DNA of 64,000 bases from an uncultured Lachnospiraceae bacterium (GCA_934317845.1 CAKRES010000002.1:186001-250000); one strand, 5' to 3'; shown: positions 32,602 through 42,507, numbered from the stretch's first letter. Program-made: numbers and translations. The notes: generated by a model not told the origin, from the sequence alone.

Positions 32602-33436
32602 ACGATGCGGTCTGCTGGTATTGCTTCTTGCGACCATGCTTGTTGGGGGCTGTGCGAATAATGCAGATCAACCTGATATGACAGGGATGGGAACGATCAC
32701 CGTCTGTTCCAGAGAAGAAGGCTCCGGTACAAGAGCGGAATTTGAAAAGCTGTTAAACGTTTCCGGCGAAAAATCGGATGCTTCTCTGGATTCGACCGAT
32801 GCACTGGTCAAGGCAGTGGGAAAGGATCAAAATGCGATCGGTTATGCTGCATACCATACTGCTTTGCAAAATGAGACTGTGAAGGTGTTGGCGATCGACG
32901 GTGTGCTTCCAACGGATAAAACAATAAAAAGTGAAAAGTATGCGCTCGACAGGGAATTTCAGCTCTCTTATCAGAAGGAGCTGTCTGCGCCTGCAGCGGA
33001 TTTCCTTTCTTATATTATGAGTGCCGGACAGAACATAGTGACCTCTTATGCTATTCCGGTAAAAAAAGCAGGTACATTTTTATCCGACCGTTCAGAGGGA
33101 GATGTTACGATCGAAGGATCTTCTTCGGCGGCAGAGCTGCTGCAGGCTCTTGCGGATGATTATCACAACTATAATGACAAGGTGAAGATTATGATCCACG
33201 TTACAGATTCTTCCGATGGTATCACAAAAGCCATGCAGAAGAAATGTGATCTGGCAATGAGTTCCCGTTCATTAAAGGATTATGAAGCAGAGCTGTTGGA
33301 AAGCACTGTGATCGCCAGGGACGGGATTGCAGTGATCGTAAATGAAAAAAATCCACTCTCCGGTTTATCCAAGGCGCAGCTACAGTATATTTACAATAAG
33401 GAAATCACCGAGTGGAAACAGTGGGATGGAAAATAA
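32588..33436 (+). CDS. PstS-like substrate-binding lipoprotein
   Basis: A 282-residue protein with a lipoprotein signal (LATMLVGGC, lipidated Cys near residue 22). The mature part resembles phosphate-binding proteins: GTITVCSREEGSGTRAEF (about 36-53) matches the SGT phosphate loop, and a second VTIEGSSSAAELLQALADDY begins near 174. No PstC, PstA or PstB genes are nearby, so it may hand phosphate to the symporter or act as sensor. It could also be a diverged binding protein for another oxyanion. Confidence 0.82.
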   Translation: MKGYKRCGLLVLLLATMLVGGCANNADQPDMTGMGTITVCSREEGSGTRAEFEKLLNVSGEKSDASLDSTDALVKAVGKDQNAIGYAAYHTALQNETVKVLAIDGVLPTDKTIKSEKYALDREFQLSYQKELSAPAADFLSYIMSAGQNIVTSYAIPVKKAGTFLSDRSEGDVTIEGSSSAAELLQALADDYHNYNDKVKIMIHVTDSSDGITKAMQKKCDLAMSSRSLKDYEAELLESTVIARDGIAVIVNEKNPLSGLSKAQLQYIYNKEITEWKQWDGK

Positions 33437-33523
33437 TACAACATGATCAATATTGGAAAACAAATTGCCATATTTTGGCGCAGCAAAATAACACACAAAC
33501 AGACAGGGAAAGGAAACAATACT

Positions 33524-35590
33524 ATGGGAGAACAGAAAAAACACGGATGCATTTATGTGAACCGGGAGCTTTCCTGGTTGAAATTTAACGAGCGTGTATT
33601 AACGGAAGCAAAGAGAAGGGATGTTCCACTTTGTGAGCGGTTCAGCTTTTTATCAATCTATCAGTCCAATTTAGATGAGTTTTTTATGGTACGTGTCGGT
33701 TCACTGGAAGATCAGAAATTATTGTCCGGTGACCAACGGGAGAATAAGACGAAAATGACACCAGAGCAGCAGATCGATGCCATTTTACTGCGGGTGAATA
33801 AATTGAACCGGGACAAGGATGCGATTTATACAGATCTGATGAAGGAAGCAGAAGCATATGGCATCCGGGTGGTCAGTTTTAAAGAGATTCCAAAGCCACA
33901 GCGGCTGCGGTTAAAGGAATATTTCTTTCAGGAGGTGCTGCCACTGCTTTCCGTGATGATTGTAGGACGCAAGCAGCCATTTCCGTTTTTAAAGGGACAG
34001 GAAATCTATGCGATGGCGATTTTGGATAAAAAGAAGGGCAAGGAAAAGATTGGCATCATCCCTTGTGACAGTATGATGATTCCACGTATGATTGAGATCC
34101 CGGGCATGACCAATACATATATTTTACGGGAAGAACTGGTGCTTCATTATATGAAGGATGTATTTTCCAATTATCATATTCAGCAGAAGTCCGTGATGCG
34201 CCTGACCAGAAATGCAGATATTGATGTGAATAAGGTATATGATGAAGATCTAAACTACCGTGATCAGATGGCGCAGGTAGTGAAGCTGAGAAAGAAGCTG
34301 GCTCCGGTTCGGCTGGAATTAACAAGGGATATTGATCCGTTCATGGTAGAAAAACTGTGCGACTATCTGGAGCTTGACGAAAGTCATGTACTTTATTCAC
34401 ATTCTCCACTCGATCTTTCCTTTGTTTTTGAGATGGAGGATAAGCTTCGTAACCATACCGAGCTATTTTTTGAAAAGCGTGTGCCGCAGCCTTCTCCTGC
34501 GATTGATGAATTTCAGCCGATCATTCCACAGATCTTAAAAAAGGATGTATTGCTTTCTTATCCATATGAGAGTATCCGCCCATTCCTTTTCCTGCTGCAG
34601 GAGGCTGCAAGAGATCCGAAGGTCATCTCCATCCGTATGACATTGTATCGTCTGGCGAAAAACTCCAAAGTGGTGGAGGCTTTAGTGGAAGCGGCAGAAA
34701 ATGGAAAACAGGTGGATGTGTTAGTGGAATTAAAAGCACGTTTTGACGAAGCGAACAACATTGGCTGGAGCCGGACACTGGAAGCGGCCGGGTGTCGTGT
34801 CGTTTATGGTGTCGATGGATTAAAGGTACATTCCAAGCTCTGCCTGATCACCAGAAAGGATCATGACAGGATTCAGTATATTACACAGATCGGAACAGGA
34901 AATTATAATGAAAAAACAGCGCGGCTTTATACTGATCTTTCACTCATGACAGCCAATCATGAGATCGGAGAGGAGGCAGCAGAGGTATTCCGGGAAATCT
35001 TACTGGGCAATACGATCGACCATACCGAGCACTTGCTGGTTGCACCGAAGTGTCTGCAACAGCCGATCATAGATAGGATTGATGCAGAGATAGCGTTTGC
35101 CAAAGAGGGTAAACATGCTTACATTGGGGTCAAGGTGAACTCCCTGACAGACAAAAAGATCATTGACAAGCTGATCGAGGCAGGAAAAGCAGGGGTAAAG
35201 ATCGATCTTGTCGTTCGTGGCATCTGCTGTTTGAAAGCCGGTGTCGCAGGAGAAACAGAAAATATCCATATCCGCAGCATTGTAGGACGGTTTTTAGAGC
35301 ATTCCAGAATCTATATCTTTGGAACCGAGGAGCGTGACCAGATCTATATCGCTTCCGCCGATTTTATGACGAGAAATACGCTGCGCCGGGTGGAGGTTGC
35401 TGCACCGATCTATGATGAAACGATCAAGCAGAGGATCCGCAGTATGTTCCAGATCATGCTGCGTGACAATATGCTTGCCAGAATACAGAAGCCGGATGGT
35501 ATTTACGAGCTTCCAAAGGATGTGGACAAACCACTTAATTCACAGGAATACTTTATCAAAGAGGCATATGAAGCGGCGAAGCAGAAATAA
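33524..35590 (+). CDS. ppk1: Polyphosphate kinase 1
   Basis: A 688-residue PPK1, normal length. It opens with YVNRELSWLKFNERVL (residues 11-26), the N-terminal signature; the autophosphorylated His is in VHSKLCLI (about residue 436) and the second catalytic His region surrounds LEHSRIYIFG (about 591). The enzyme reversibly makes polyphosphate from ATP. AAAGGAAAC precedes the ATG at 33524. The gene lies 87 nt after the PstS-like gene, giving a phosphate uptake-and-storage unit. Confidence 0.96.
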   Translation: MGEQKKHGCIYVNRELSWLKFNERVLTEAKRRDVPLCERFSFLSIYQSNLDEFFMVRVGSLEDQKLLSGDQRENKTKMTPEQQIDAILLRVNKLNRDKDAIYTDLMKEAEAYGIRVVSFKEIPKPQRLRLKEYFFQEVLPLLSVMIVGRKQPFPFLKGQEIYAMAILDKKKGKEKIGIIPCDSMMIPRMIEIPGMTNTYILREELVLHYMKDVFSNYHIQQKSVMRLTRNADIDVNKVYDEDLNYRDQMAQVVKLRKKLAPVRLELTRDIDPFMVEKLCDYLELDESHVLYSHSPLDLSFVFEMEDKLRNHTELFFEKRVPQPSPAIDEFQPIIPQILKKDVLLSYPYESIRPFLFLLQEAARDPKVISIRMTLYRLAKNSKVVEALVEAAENGKQVDVLVELKARFDEANNIGWSRTLEAAGCRVVYGVDGLKVHSKLCLITRKDHDRIQYITQIGTGNYNEKTARLYTDLSLMTANHEIGEEAAEVFREILLGNTIDHTEHLLVAPKCLQQPIIDRIDAEIAFAKEGKHAYIGVKVNSLTDKKIIDKLIEAGKAGVKIDLVVRGICCLKAGVAGETENIHIRSIVGRFLEHSRIYIFGTEERDQIYIASADFMTRNTLRRVEVAAPIYDETIKQRIRSMFQIMLRDNMLARIQKPDGIYELPKDVDKPLNSQEYFIKEAYEAAKQK

Positions 35591-35604
35591 GAAAATGTGT
35601 CAGC

Positions 35605-35643
35605 AAAGAAACTGTTCGATAGAAAAAGAACAGTTTCTTTTTT
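35605..35643 (+). terminator. Intrinsic terminator of the phosphate operon
   Basis: AAAGAAACTGTTC (35605-35617) pairs perfectly with GAACAGTTTCTTT (35628-35640), followed by T residues. Confidence 0.92.
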
Positions 35644-35674
35644 GTGTTGGAAATGATCTCCCATAAAATCCGGC

Positions 35675-35703
35675 TTGCGGCACATTCGTAAACGTAGTAA
35701 AAT
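35675..35703 (+). promoter_or_regulatory. Promoter of the tcdA-ttcA-hydE operon
   Basis: TTGCGG (35675-35680), 17-nt spacer, TAAAAT (35698-35703). Confidence 0.6.
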
Positions 35704-35740
35704 GGTAGGAAAAGTCGAAGAAGAGGAAGGAACGAAGGGC

Positions 35741-36517
35741 ATGTTAAATCAATTTTCAAGGACGCAGCTGCTATATGGAAAAGAAGTGATGGACCACCTT
35801 GCTTCCTGCCGGGTAGCGGTATTTGGAATTGGTGGAGTCGGGGGATACGTGTGCGAAGCACTGGTGCGAAGCGGAATCGGAGCATTTGATCTGATCGATG
35901 ATGATAAAGTATGTCTGACGAATCTGAACCGTCAGATCATTGCAACCAGAAAAACGATTGGAAAGTATAAAACGGCTGTGATGGAGGAGCGGATGAAGGA
36001 GATCAATCCGGATGTGAAGGTTACCACGCACAACTGCTTTTTCCTGCCAGAAACAGCGGATTCGTTTGATTTTACAGCATATGATTATGTTGTGGACGCG
36101 GTAGATACTGTGACGGCAAAGATCTCACTGGTGATGAAAGCCAAAGAGTGTAATGTGCCGATCATCAGCTCTATGGGTGCGGGAAACAAGCTTGATCCAT
36201 CAGCTTTTCAGGTAGCGGATATCTATAAGACAAAGGTGTGTCCATTGGCAAAAGTGATGCGAAGAGAACTGAAAAAACGCGGGGTAAAAAAACTGAAGGT
36301 GGTATATTCCGAGGAGCAGCCGACCCGTCCGTTAGAGGATATGTCCATTAGCTGCCGGACACATTGTGTGTGTCCTCCGGGTACGGAGCATACCTGTACA
36401 GAACGAAGAGACATACCGGGCAGCACGGCATTTGTCCCATCGGTAGCCGGACTGATCATTGCCGGGGAAGTGATCAATGATCTGGCAAAGCAGTGTGCAA
36501 GAAAGGAAGAAGCATAA
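35741..36517 (+). CDS. tcdA: tRNA threonylcarbamoyladenosine dehydratase
   Basis: A 258-residue ThiF/E1-like enzyme. The ATP-binding loop is GIGGVGGYVCEALVRSG (about 28-44), followed by DDDKVCLTNLNRQI, the E1-type Asp/Asn/Arg set, and the family cysteine region CRTHCVCPPGTEHTC (about 206-220). TcdA cyclises t6A37 to ct6A37 in tRNAs reading ANN codons. The start at 35741 follows GGAAGG. The stop is directly followed by the ATG of the TtcA fusion. Confidence 0.92.
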   Translation: MLNQFSRTQLLYGKEVMDHLASCRVAVFGIGGVGGYVCEALVRSGIGAFDLIDDDKVCLTNLNRQIIATRKTIGKYKTAVMEERMKEINPDVKVTTHNCFFLPETADSFDFTAYDYVVDAVDTVTAKISLVMKAKECNVPIISSMGAGNKLDPSAFQVADIYKTKVCPLAKVMRRELKKRGVKKLKVVYSEEQPTRPLEDMSISCRTHCVCPPGTEHTCTERRDIPGSTAFVPSVAGLIIAGEVINDLAKQCARKEEA

Positions 36518-37657
36518 ATGACGGTTGAAGAATTAAGTAAATTAAAGAAAGAAGAATATGTGATCGTTGACATCCGTGATGAGGCAGAGCTTGCACATGG
36601 AAAAATCCCGGACTCCATTGCAGCAAAGCCGGATGAGATTACGGTGCAGGAAGGGATCGACAAAAATAAGCTGCTGGTGATCTGCTGCGCCAGAGGTGTG
36701 ATCAGTGAAGAGGTGGCACAGCGATTAAAGGCGGACGGTTACCGGGCAGAAAATATGGACGGTGGATACGGTGCGTGGCTGCTGCACCACATTCAGGTAT
36801 CTGAGCAGGAAGAGTATGTTAAAAATGTGGAGCAGAGCATCCGGAAGCGGTTCAAGAAAACAATCTGGTCAAAATTTGCCAAAGCGGTGCGTGATTATGA
36901 GCTGGTAAAAGAGGGAGACAGGATTGCGGTATGTATTTCCGGTGGAAAAGATTCGATGCTGATGGCAAAGCTGTTTCAGGAGCTGAAACGGCATAATAAA
37001 TTCGACTTTGACGTGAAATTTATCGTGATGGATCCGGGATATAGCGAGGCAAACCGAAAGATCATTGAGGAAAATGCAAAGCGGCTTGCCATTCCAATCG
37101 AGATCTTTGAGTCCGACATTTTTGATTCGGTGTATCATGTGGAGAAATCTCCATGTTATCTTTGTGCCCGCATGCGCAGAGGACATTTGTACAGCTATGC
37201 AAAGGAGCTTGGCTGCAATAAGATCGCACTCGGTCACCACTATGATGATGTTATTGAAACGATACTGATGGGAATGTTATATGGTGCGCAGGTGCAGACG
37301 ATGATGCCGAAGCTGCACAGCACCAATTTTAACGGCATGGAATTGATCCGCCCACTGTATCTGATCCGCGAGGATGACATCAAAGCATGGCGCGATGCCA
37401 ATGATCTTTATTTTATTCAGTGTGCCTGTAAATTTACCGACACCTGCACCACATGCAATAATGAAGAAAACCGCTCCAAACGTGTGGAGATCAAGGAGCT
37501 CATTAAAACGTTGAAGCGGGTGAATCCATATGTGGAGGGGAATATTTTCAAAAGTGTGGAAAATGTTAATCTGGACACGGTCGTTGCCTATAAGAAGGGT
37601 GGTGTGAAGCATCATTTTCTGGAAACATATGACGAAAAAGAAAGACAGGAAAGCTAA
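36518..37657 (+). CDS. Rhodanese-TtcA fusion (tRNA 2-thiocytidine-type thiolase)
   Basis: A 379-residue fusion. Residues 1-93 are a rhodanese domain (YVIVDIRDEAELAHGKIP, active loop CARGVIS with Cys near 53). Residues 110-379 are a TtcA-like PP-loop ATPase: SGGKDSM near 141, CYLCARMRRGHLY near 212 and CACKFTDTCTTC near 306. TtcA thiolates C32 of tRNA using an Fe-S cluster; the fused rhodanese may supply persulfide sulfur. It is between tcdA and hydE with near-zero spacing. Confidence 0.85.
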   Translation: MTVEELSKLKKEEYVIVDIRDEAELAHGKIPDSIAAKPDEITVQEGIDKNKLLVICCARGVISEEVAQRLKADGYRAENMDGGYGAWLLHHIQVSEQEEYVKNVEQSIRKRFKKTIWSKFAKAVRDYELVKEGDRIAVCISGGKDSMLMAKLFQELKRHNKFDFDVKFIVMDPGYSEANRKIIEENAKRLAIPIEIFESDIFDSVYHVEKSPCYLCARMRRGHLYSYAKELGCNKIALGHHYDDVIETILMGMLYGAQVQTMMPKLHSTNFNGMELIRPLYLIREDDIKAWRDANDLYFIQCACKFTDTCTTCNNEENRSKRVEIKELIKTLKRVNPYVEGNIFKSVENVNLDTVVAYKKGGVKHHFLETYDEKERQES

Positions 37658-37685
37658 AGATCAGACAGAGAAAAGGAGGCCGTAC

Positions 37686-38690
37686 ATGGCACAGACATGG
37701 GATAAGGAACAGATAATAGCGTGGTTAAACGGGGAGGAGGAAGATACTGCCCTGTTTCAGCGTGCGGATCTTGTACGCAGGTCGGTGTATGGGACAGATG
37801 TGTATGTGAGAGGTTTGATCGAATTCACCAATGTCTGCCGGAACAATTGCTATTACTGTGGCATCCGAAGAGATAACAAAAATGTGGATCGATATCAGTT
37901 AAGCGGGAAGGAGATTCTTGATTGCTGCAAAGAGGGTTACGAACTGGGATTTCGGACTTTTGTTTTGCAGGGAGGAGAAGATCCGTCCTATACGGATGAT
38001 GGGATCTGCCGCCTGGTGAGCAGGATCAAAACAGCTTATCCGGATTGTGCTATCACGCTTTCCATCGGAGAGCGGAGCAGAAAGAGTTACGAGCGTTATT
38101 TTACAGCGGGAGCAGACCGTTATCTGCTGCGGGAAGAAACAGCGAATGAAACTCATTATAAAAGCCTGCATCCACAGGAGATGAAGCTCTCCGATCGCAA
38201 ACGTTGCTTATATGACTTAAAGGACATTGGTTATCAGGTGGGAGCCGGATTTATGGTAGGTTCTCCAGGGCAGACAAAAGAACATTTATTAGAGGAGCTT
38301 TCTTTCTTGTGGGAGTTAAAACCTGATATGATAGGGATTGGACCGTTTATTCCGCATCAGGATACGCCGTTTAGAGAAAAAACAGCCGGAAGTGTCACAT
38401 TGACACTCCGACTGCTTGCTATTCTTCGAATTATGTTTCCGTATGTGCTGCTTCCGGCAACAACGGCACTTGGAACGCTGGATCCACTGGGCAGAGAGAA
38501 GGGATTGAAGGCGGGCGCAAATGTTGTCATGCCGAATCTGTCTCCGGTTTCTGTCCGGAAAAAATATGAATTATATGATAATAAGATCTGCACCGGGGAG
38601 GAATCCGCCCAGTGCAGACACTGTCTGAATGAAAGAGTCAGACAGGCAGGATACCAGATCGTGACAGATCGTGGAGATGTCAGACGGTAA
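37686..38690 (+). CDS. hydE: [FeFe]-hydrogenase maturase HydE (radical SAM)
   Basis: A 334-residue radical SAM protein. The cluster motif CRNNCYYC (about residues 50-57) sits in EFTNVCRNNCYYCGIRRDN, and GYELGFRTFVLQGGEDP and SIGERSRKSYERYF follow the HydE pattern. HydE helps build the H-cluster 2Fe subsite. The ATG at 37686 follows AAAAGGAGG; an ATG at 37629 inside ttcA lacks one. hydF and hydG are not in the window. It resembles PylB/BioB relatives but the HydE reading fits best. Confidence 0.88.
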   Translation: MAQTWDKEQIIAWLNGEEEDTALFQRADLVRRSVYGTDVYVRGLIEFTNVCRNNCYYCGIRRDNKNVDRYQLSGKEILDCCKEGYELGFRTFVLQGGEDPSYTDDGICRLVSRIKTAYPDCAITLSIGERSRKSYERYFTAGADRYLLREETANETHYKSLHPQEMKLSDRKRCLYDLKDIGYQVGAGFMVGSPGQTKEHLLEELSFLWELKPDMIGIGPFIPHQDTPFREKTAGSVTLTLRLLAILRIMFPYVLLPATTALGTLDPLGREKGLKAGANVVMPNLSPVSVRKKYELYDNKICTGEESAQCRHCLNERVRQAGYQIVTDRGDVRR

Positions 38691-38711
38691 ACACCGTCGG
38701 CATCTTTTTTT
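38676..38711 (+). terminator. Intrinsic terminator after hydE
   Basis: GATGTCAGACGG pairs with CCGTCGGCATC (stem within 38676-38704, with mismatches), followed by seven T residues. The stem starts inside the last codons of hydE. Confidence 0.8.
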
Positions 38712-41700
38712 ATTCCCGGTCTAATTCTACACCATTGACTGTCCGGGAGAGACTTCCATTGATAAATTCCAGATTTGTTTTATCAATGCGAAGATCGGTA
38801 GTATCCTCATTGGTGATGTTGATGATCAAGTCACAGTTGACGCAGGTTGCTTTCGCAGTTTTGTTATCATTTCCCAACGAATAGGCCTTGTGTCCGATGG
38901 CATCCACATTTAAGGCGATCTGTTGAAGGGAAAGTGTTACGTCCCCATAATGGCTGCCGATGGCATAACAGGTAGCAGCACGAAGCTTAATGCGGATATT
39001 GGCTTTTTGCAGTTCAATCGTGGCTTTTTTTCCATAAAGACTACCAATTCCGATCATATCATCACAGGCGGCGGAGGAGGACAGCTGAAGTAATCCGTTG
39101 GAAATCTCAATGTTTGCATCATTTTCATAGGATCCGATCAGGCAGCCGCAGCCAACGCTTAAATTGGCTTCCAGATCACAATGCCGGATGTGTATGTCTG
39201 CCTTGCCATAGAAAGCACCAATGCCAACGGAATGCTGACCATACATAGAAATGCGGTACCAGCCTTTGTTGATCGTGATGTTTCCGCCGTATCCGGAGCC
39301 AATGCCGACTCCTGTTCCGCCATTGGCAGTGATCGTAATGCCACCATCCTGATTAAAGTAGATGGGACCATGATGGTTTTCCATTGACTCTCCAATACCA
39401 AAATGCTTATTTGCATTGACGGTGATGGAGAGATTTCCGTCTCCTTCCACAGTCAGCATGGAAGATTCCGGTACTCGGATTCCACCATTGAAGAGTTCAC
39501 TGTCACCGACCAGCACAAGTGTTACGTTTACTTCGGAGCCGAGATCAATGCTTGGCAGTCCGGTCGCCTCTGAAAGGCCGGCAGATTCTAAAATAACCGT
39601 ACCTTCATAGCCGTCTTCAAACCAGAGCTTGATATTGGACTGGAAACCCGCAGCTCCTACGATGCGGATCGGATCTGTCTTGCTGCTGGCAGAACGTTTT
39701 ACATGGATCTCCGTAAATTTGTTGACACTTAACTGTACAAGTGGAACGGATGCAGGCTGCTTTACTACGTAACGTTTTTTGATCGTGCGTTTTGTGCTGA
39801 GTGCGGTATACTGGATGATTTCGTTGATCTGTTCCCTGCGAAGGGAAAGCAGTGGTTCAGGGTGTGGTTTTGCGGTATAATAACCCTGGATCAGATCGAC
39901 GCCAAGCTCGATCACTGCTTTTAATTCTTCGGAAGTTTCAATTCCTTCCGCCAGTGCCATAATATCATTATCATGGGCAAATTCAATAATGTTCTTTACA
40001 AAATGCTGCTTCTGCTGATTGTCCTGAATCTCTGTCATGAGCATACGATCAATTTTTACATAGCTTGGCATATAGCGCAGCAGGTTGTTGATGTTGGAAT
40101 AACCGGAACCATAATCATCAAGGGCTGTTTCAATATGAAGCTTTTGAAATGTTTTCTTGATGTGCTCTAATTGTTTGTCATCTAATTCTTCCTGTTCGGT
40201 AAGCTCCACGACAATATGTCCGTCCTGTTCTTTGAGCAGGCTGTGCAGCATAGGAAGATCCTGGCCGGTCAGCTGCGCTCCTGGAATACTGTTGATAAAT
40301 ACTTTTTTTCCTTCAAACAGATGCTGGTGTTCTTTCATATAATGCAGAACATTGTAAAAGGTTGATTTTTCCACATCATAGAGCCGGTTCATACGTTTTG
40401 CACTGTCCAAAATGGCAAGCGGAGATATGTGTTCAGCAACATCAGCACGCATCAGTGCTTCATAGGAAAAGATCTCTCCGTTTTTTGCGCTGACGATTGG
40501 CTGGAAATAATAAATGAATTTGTTGTGATCCAAAATATCGGCTACCAGATCGTCCTGCTTTTTGTCTTCTTCTGATAATTCGGCCTGGTTTTTCAAACGT
40601 TGTTCTTCCAGTTTTCTTCCATTTTTCAAACTTACCACATCATTGATCAGATGCTCCAATTGTTCAGTGTTTGTAATAAATTCAGCTTTGTTTGCCGTAC
40701 AGATGGAAATGGCAAAAGAATCCGTATTGGCTTCATTAAATGCGAGCAGTTTTTCTTCCAGAGCAGAGACAAAGTCATCACTTCTTTCCGTATTGAAAGG
40801 TTCTGTAAAAGTACCGATCAGGAAATCATCATTTCCCATACGGGCACATATCTCATGGTCAAGAGCGCATTCTGAAATACGCTGTGCCAGTGCAGTGATC
40901 GCACGGTTTCCCTCTTCCCGTCCGTATTTGGCATTAATATCACGCAGAGCGGACAGATCGACAGAGGTGATCAAAACAGCCTTTTTTGTCTTGTTATGAG
41001 AGCGGTTGATCAGATCTCCCATCTGGGTAATAAAACCGCGGTAATTATATAATCCGGTTAAAGCGTCACGGATCTGGGATGCTTCCATCTGTTTTAAAAT
41101 ATAGCGAAGGGCTTCCTGACGGCGCAATGCCTCTAATCCATGCATGATACTGCGTATCCAAAGACGGTATTCTGCGTTATAACTGAATTTCTTATCTCCA
41201 TAATTAACTGCTACATAACCAAAACACCGGTCCTCAAAAAAGAGAGGAGTAAAAATAAACGCCCGTGGATGATCACAAGGTTCATGATACTCCGGAAGGA
41301 TCAGATCAGTAGAAAATGTTTTGCTAAAATTTAATTCGTTGCCGCAATCAGGGTCTGGTCCACAGTGGATAACATGACTCATCTGCGGGGTGTAACCATT
41401 CCGGACTGCATATTCTATCAGCGCATTATGCGGCTTGTCCCAAGTGTTATTTAAACAAATGTCAAAGCTTTCAAAATCTCGGATCTGGTAGATATATTGA
41501 AATACCGTGTTGAAAAAGTCCTGGTAGTTGTCTTGGGACAACAGGTCGTCCATAATATGGTTAAAGACAGAATAATAACCGACAGAAGAAAGATCGGTTT
41601 TCCACACATCACGGCAGAGTGATTTTGTTGGCAGAGTACTATACGGACACCCACAGCTTCCTCCAATAAAGAGTTCAGGAACTGTGTGGAACGTATCATC

Positions 41701-42507
41701 GATCATTTCTCCGGTCAGCATTGCATGGATCCGCATAGCTGCATAAGTACCACACTGTCTGGCAGGGATCTGTGCAGAAGTGAGTGGAACGGGGCTCAGT
41801 CGTCCGTCTTCAATGGAGTCATAGCCGATCACGGCAATATCTTCCGGAATTTTTATTCCATTTTTTGTAAGTGCATCGCATACTCCAATCGCCATGCAGT
41901 CGTTAGCACAGGCAATCGCATCCGGCAGATGTTCCGGATCCTTTAGTAATTTCTCCACCATGGGTTCTCCGCTTTTGTACCAGTAATCTCCGTAAAAGAT
42001 CTGTTGTTCGGTAACGGGAAGATCGTGTGCTTTCATGCTGTCCAGATAACCGCGAAGACGTTCTTTGGAATGAATGTGTCCCTTTTTTCCGTTCAAAAAT
42101 ACAATGTTTTTATAGTGATGTACTTCGATCAGGTGGTCGATCAATTTTACAATAGGAGTGTAGTGATCAATCATAAGTGACTCAAAATAGTCACTTTCTT
42201 TATCGATGATAAGAACCGGACCGGAAAAGGAATCCCGAATCTTTTCCTGGATCCTGTCTGCCAGACCTTCCGTTTGTAAGGTGTCAAGCATGACTACCAT
42301 TGCATCTAACAGATCAAAATTCACCAGCTCAAAAATGTTGGAATCACCCTGTTCGCGAAGAGGGGTTTCTTGATATTTCTGGTACATGGAAAATACAAGT
42401 ACATCATACTGGTATGAAAACATTTTCTCCACGAAACCTTCCATAAAAAGAGAAGGGGTTGTTTCATCCAATTGTGCCAATAATACTCCGACCGTTTTTC
42501 TCTTCAT
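38710..42507 (-). CDS. LacI-type sensor, degenerate GGDEF, EAL and beta-solenoid multidomain protein
   Basis: A 1265-residue protein without signal peptide or membrane segments. Residues 1-300 resemble the LacI/periplasmic-binding effector domain (VGVLLAQLDETTPSLFMEG, PDAIACANDCMAIGV, VIGYDSIEDG) without DNA-binding helices. Near 475 a GGDEF domain begins (RDALTGLYNYRGF) but its signature is GNDDF. Near 680 EALMRA opens an EAL domain with VFINSIP, DDYGSGYSN, YVKIDR and LAEGIET present, so c-di-GMP hydrolysis is likely. Residues 930-1265 show repeating Gly/Ile/Asn strand patterns (GIGSGYGGNITINKG, GIGAFYGKADIHIRH) like a beta-solenoid. GAGGG precedes the ATG at 42507. Confidence 0.85.
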   Translation of the reverse strand: MKRKTVGVLLAQLDETTPSLFMEGFVEKMFSYQYDVLVFSMYQKYQETPLREQGDSNIFELVNFDLLDAMVVMLDTLQTEGLADRIQEKIRDSFSGPVLIIDKESDYFESLMIDHYTPIVKLIDHLIEVHHYKNIVFLNGKKGHIHSKERLRGYLDSMKAHDLPVTEQQIFYGDYWYKSGEPMVEKLLKDPEHLPDAIACANDCMAIGVCDALTKNGIKIPEDIAVIGYDSIEDGRLSPVPLTSAQIPARQCGTYAAMRIHAMLTGEMIDDTFHTVPELFIGGSCGCPYSTLPTKSLCRDVWKTDLSSVGYYSVFNHIMDDLLSQDNYQDFFNTVFQYIYQIRDFESFDICLNNTWDKPHNALIEYAVRNGYTPQMSHVIHCGPDPDCGNELNFSKTFSTDLILPEYHEPCDHPRAFIFTPLFFEDRCFGYVAVNYGDKKFSYNAEYRLWIRSIMHGLEALRRQEALRYILKQMEASQIRDALTGLYNYRGFITQMGDLINRSHNKTKKAVLITSVDLSALRDINAKYGREEGNRAITALAQRISECALDHEICARMGNDDFLIGTFTEPFNTERSDDFVSALEEKLLAFNEANTDSFAISICTANKAEFITNTEQLEHLINDVVSLKNGRKLEEQRLKNQAELSEEDKKQDDLVADILDHNKFIYYFQPIVSAKNGEIFSYEALMRADVAEHISPLAILDSAKRMNRLYDVEKSTFYNVLHYMKEHQHLFEGKKVFINSIPGAQLTGQDLPMLHSLLKEQDGHIVVELTEQEELDDKQLEHIKKTFQKLHIETALDDYGSGYSNINNLLRYMPSYVKIDRMLMTEIQDNQQKQHFVKNIIEFAHDNDIMALAEGIETSEELKAVIELGVDLIQGYYTAKPHPEPLLSLRREQINEIIQYTALSTKRTIKKRYVVKQPASVPLVQLSVNKFTEIHVKRSASSKTDPIRIVGAAGFQSNIKLWFEDGYEGTVILESAGLSEATGLPSIDLGSEVNVTLVLVGDSELFNGGIRVPESSMLTVEGDGNLSITVNANKHFGIGESMENHHGPIYFNQDGGITITANGGTGVGIGSGYGGNITINKGWYRISMYGQHSVGIGAFYGKADIHIRHCDLEANLSVGCGCLIGSYENDANIEISNGLLQLSSSAACDDMIGIGSLYGKKATIELQKANIRIKLRAATCYAIGSHYGDVTLSLQQIALNVDAIGHKAYSLGNDNKTAKATCVNCDLIINITNEDTTDLRIDKTNLEFINGSLSRTVNGVELDRE

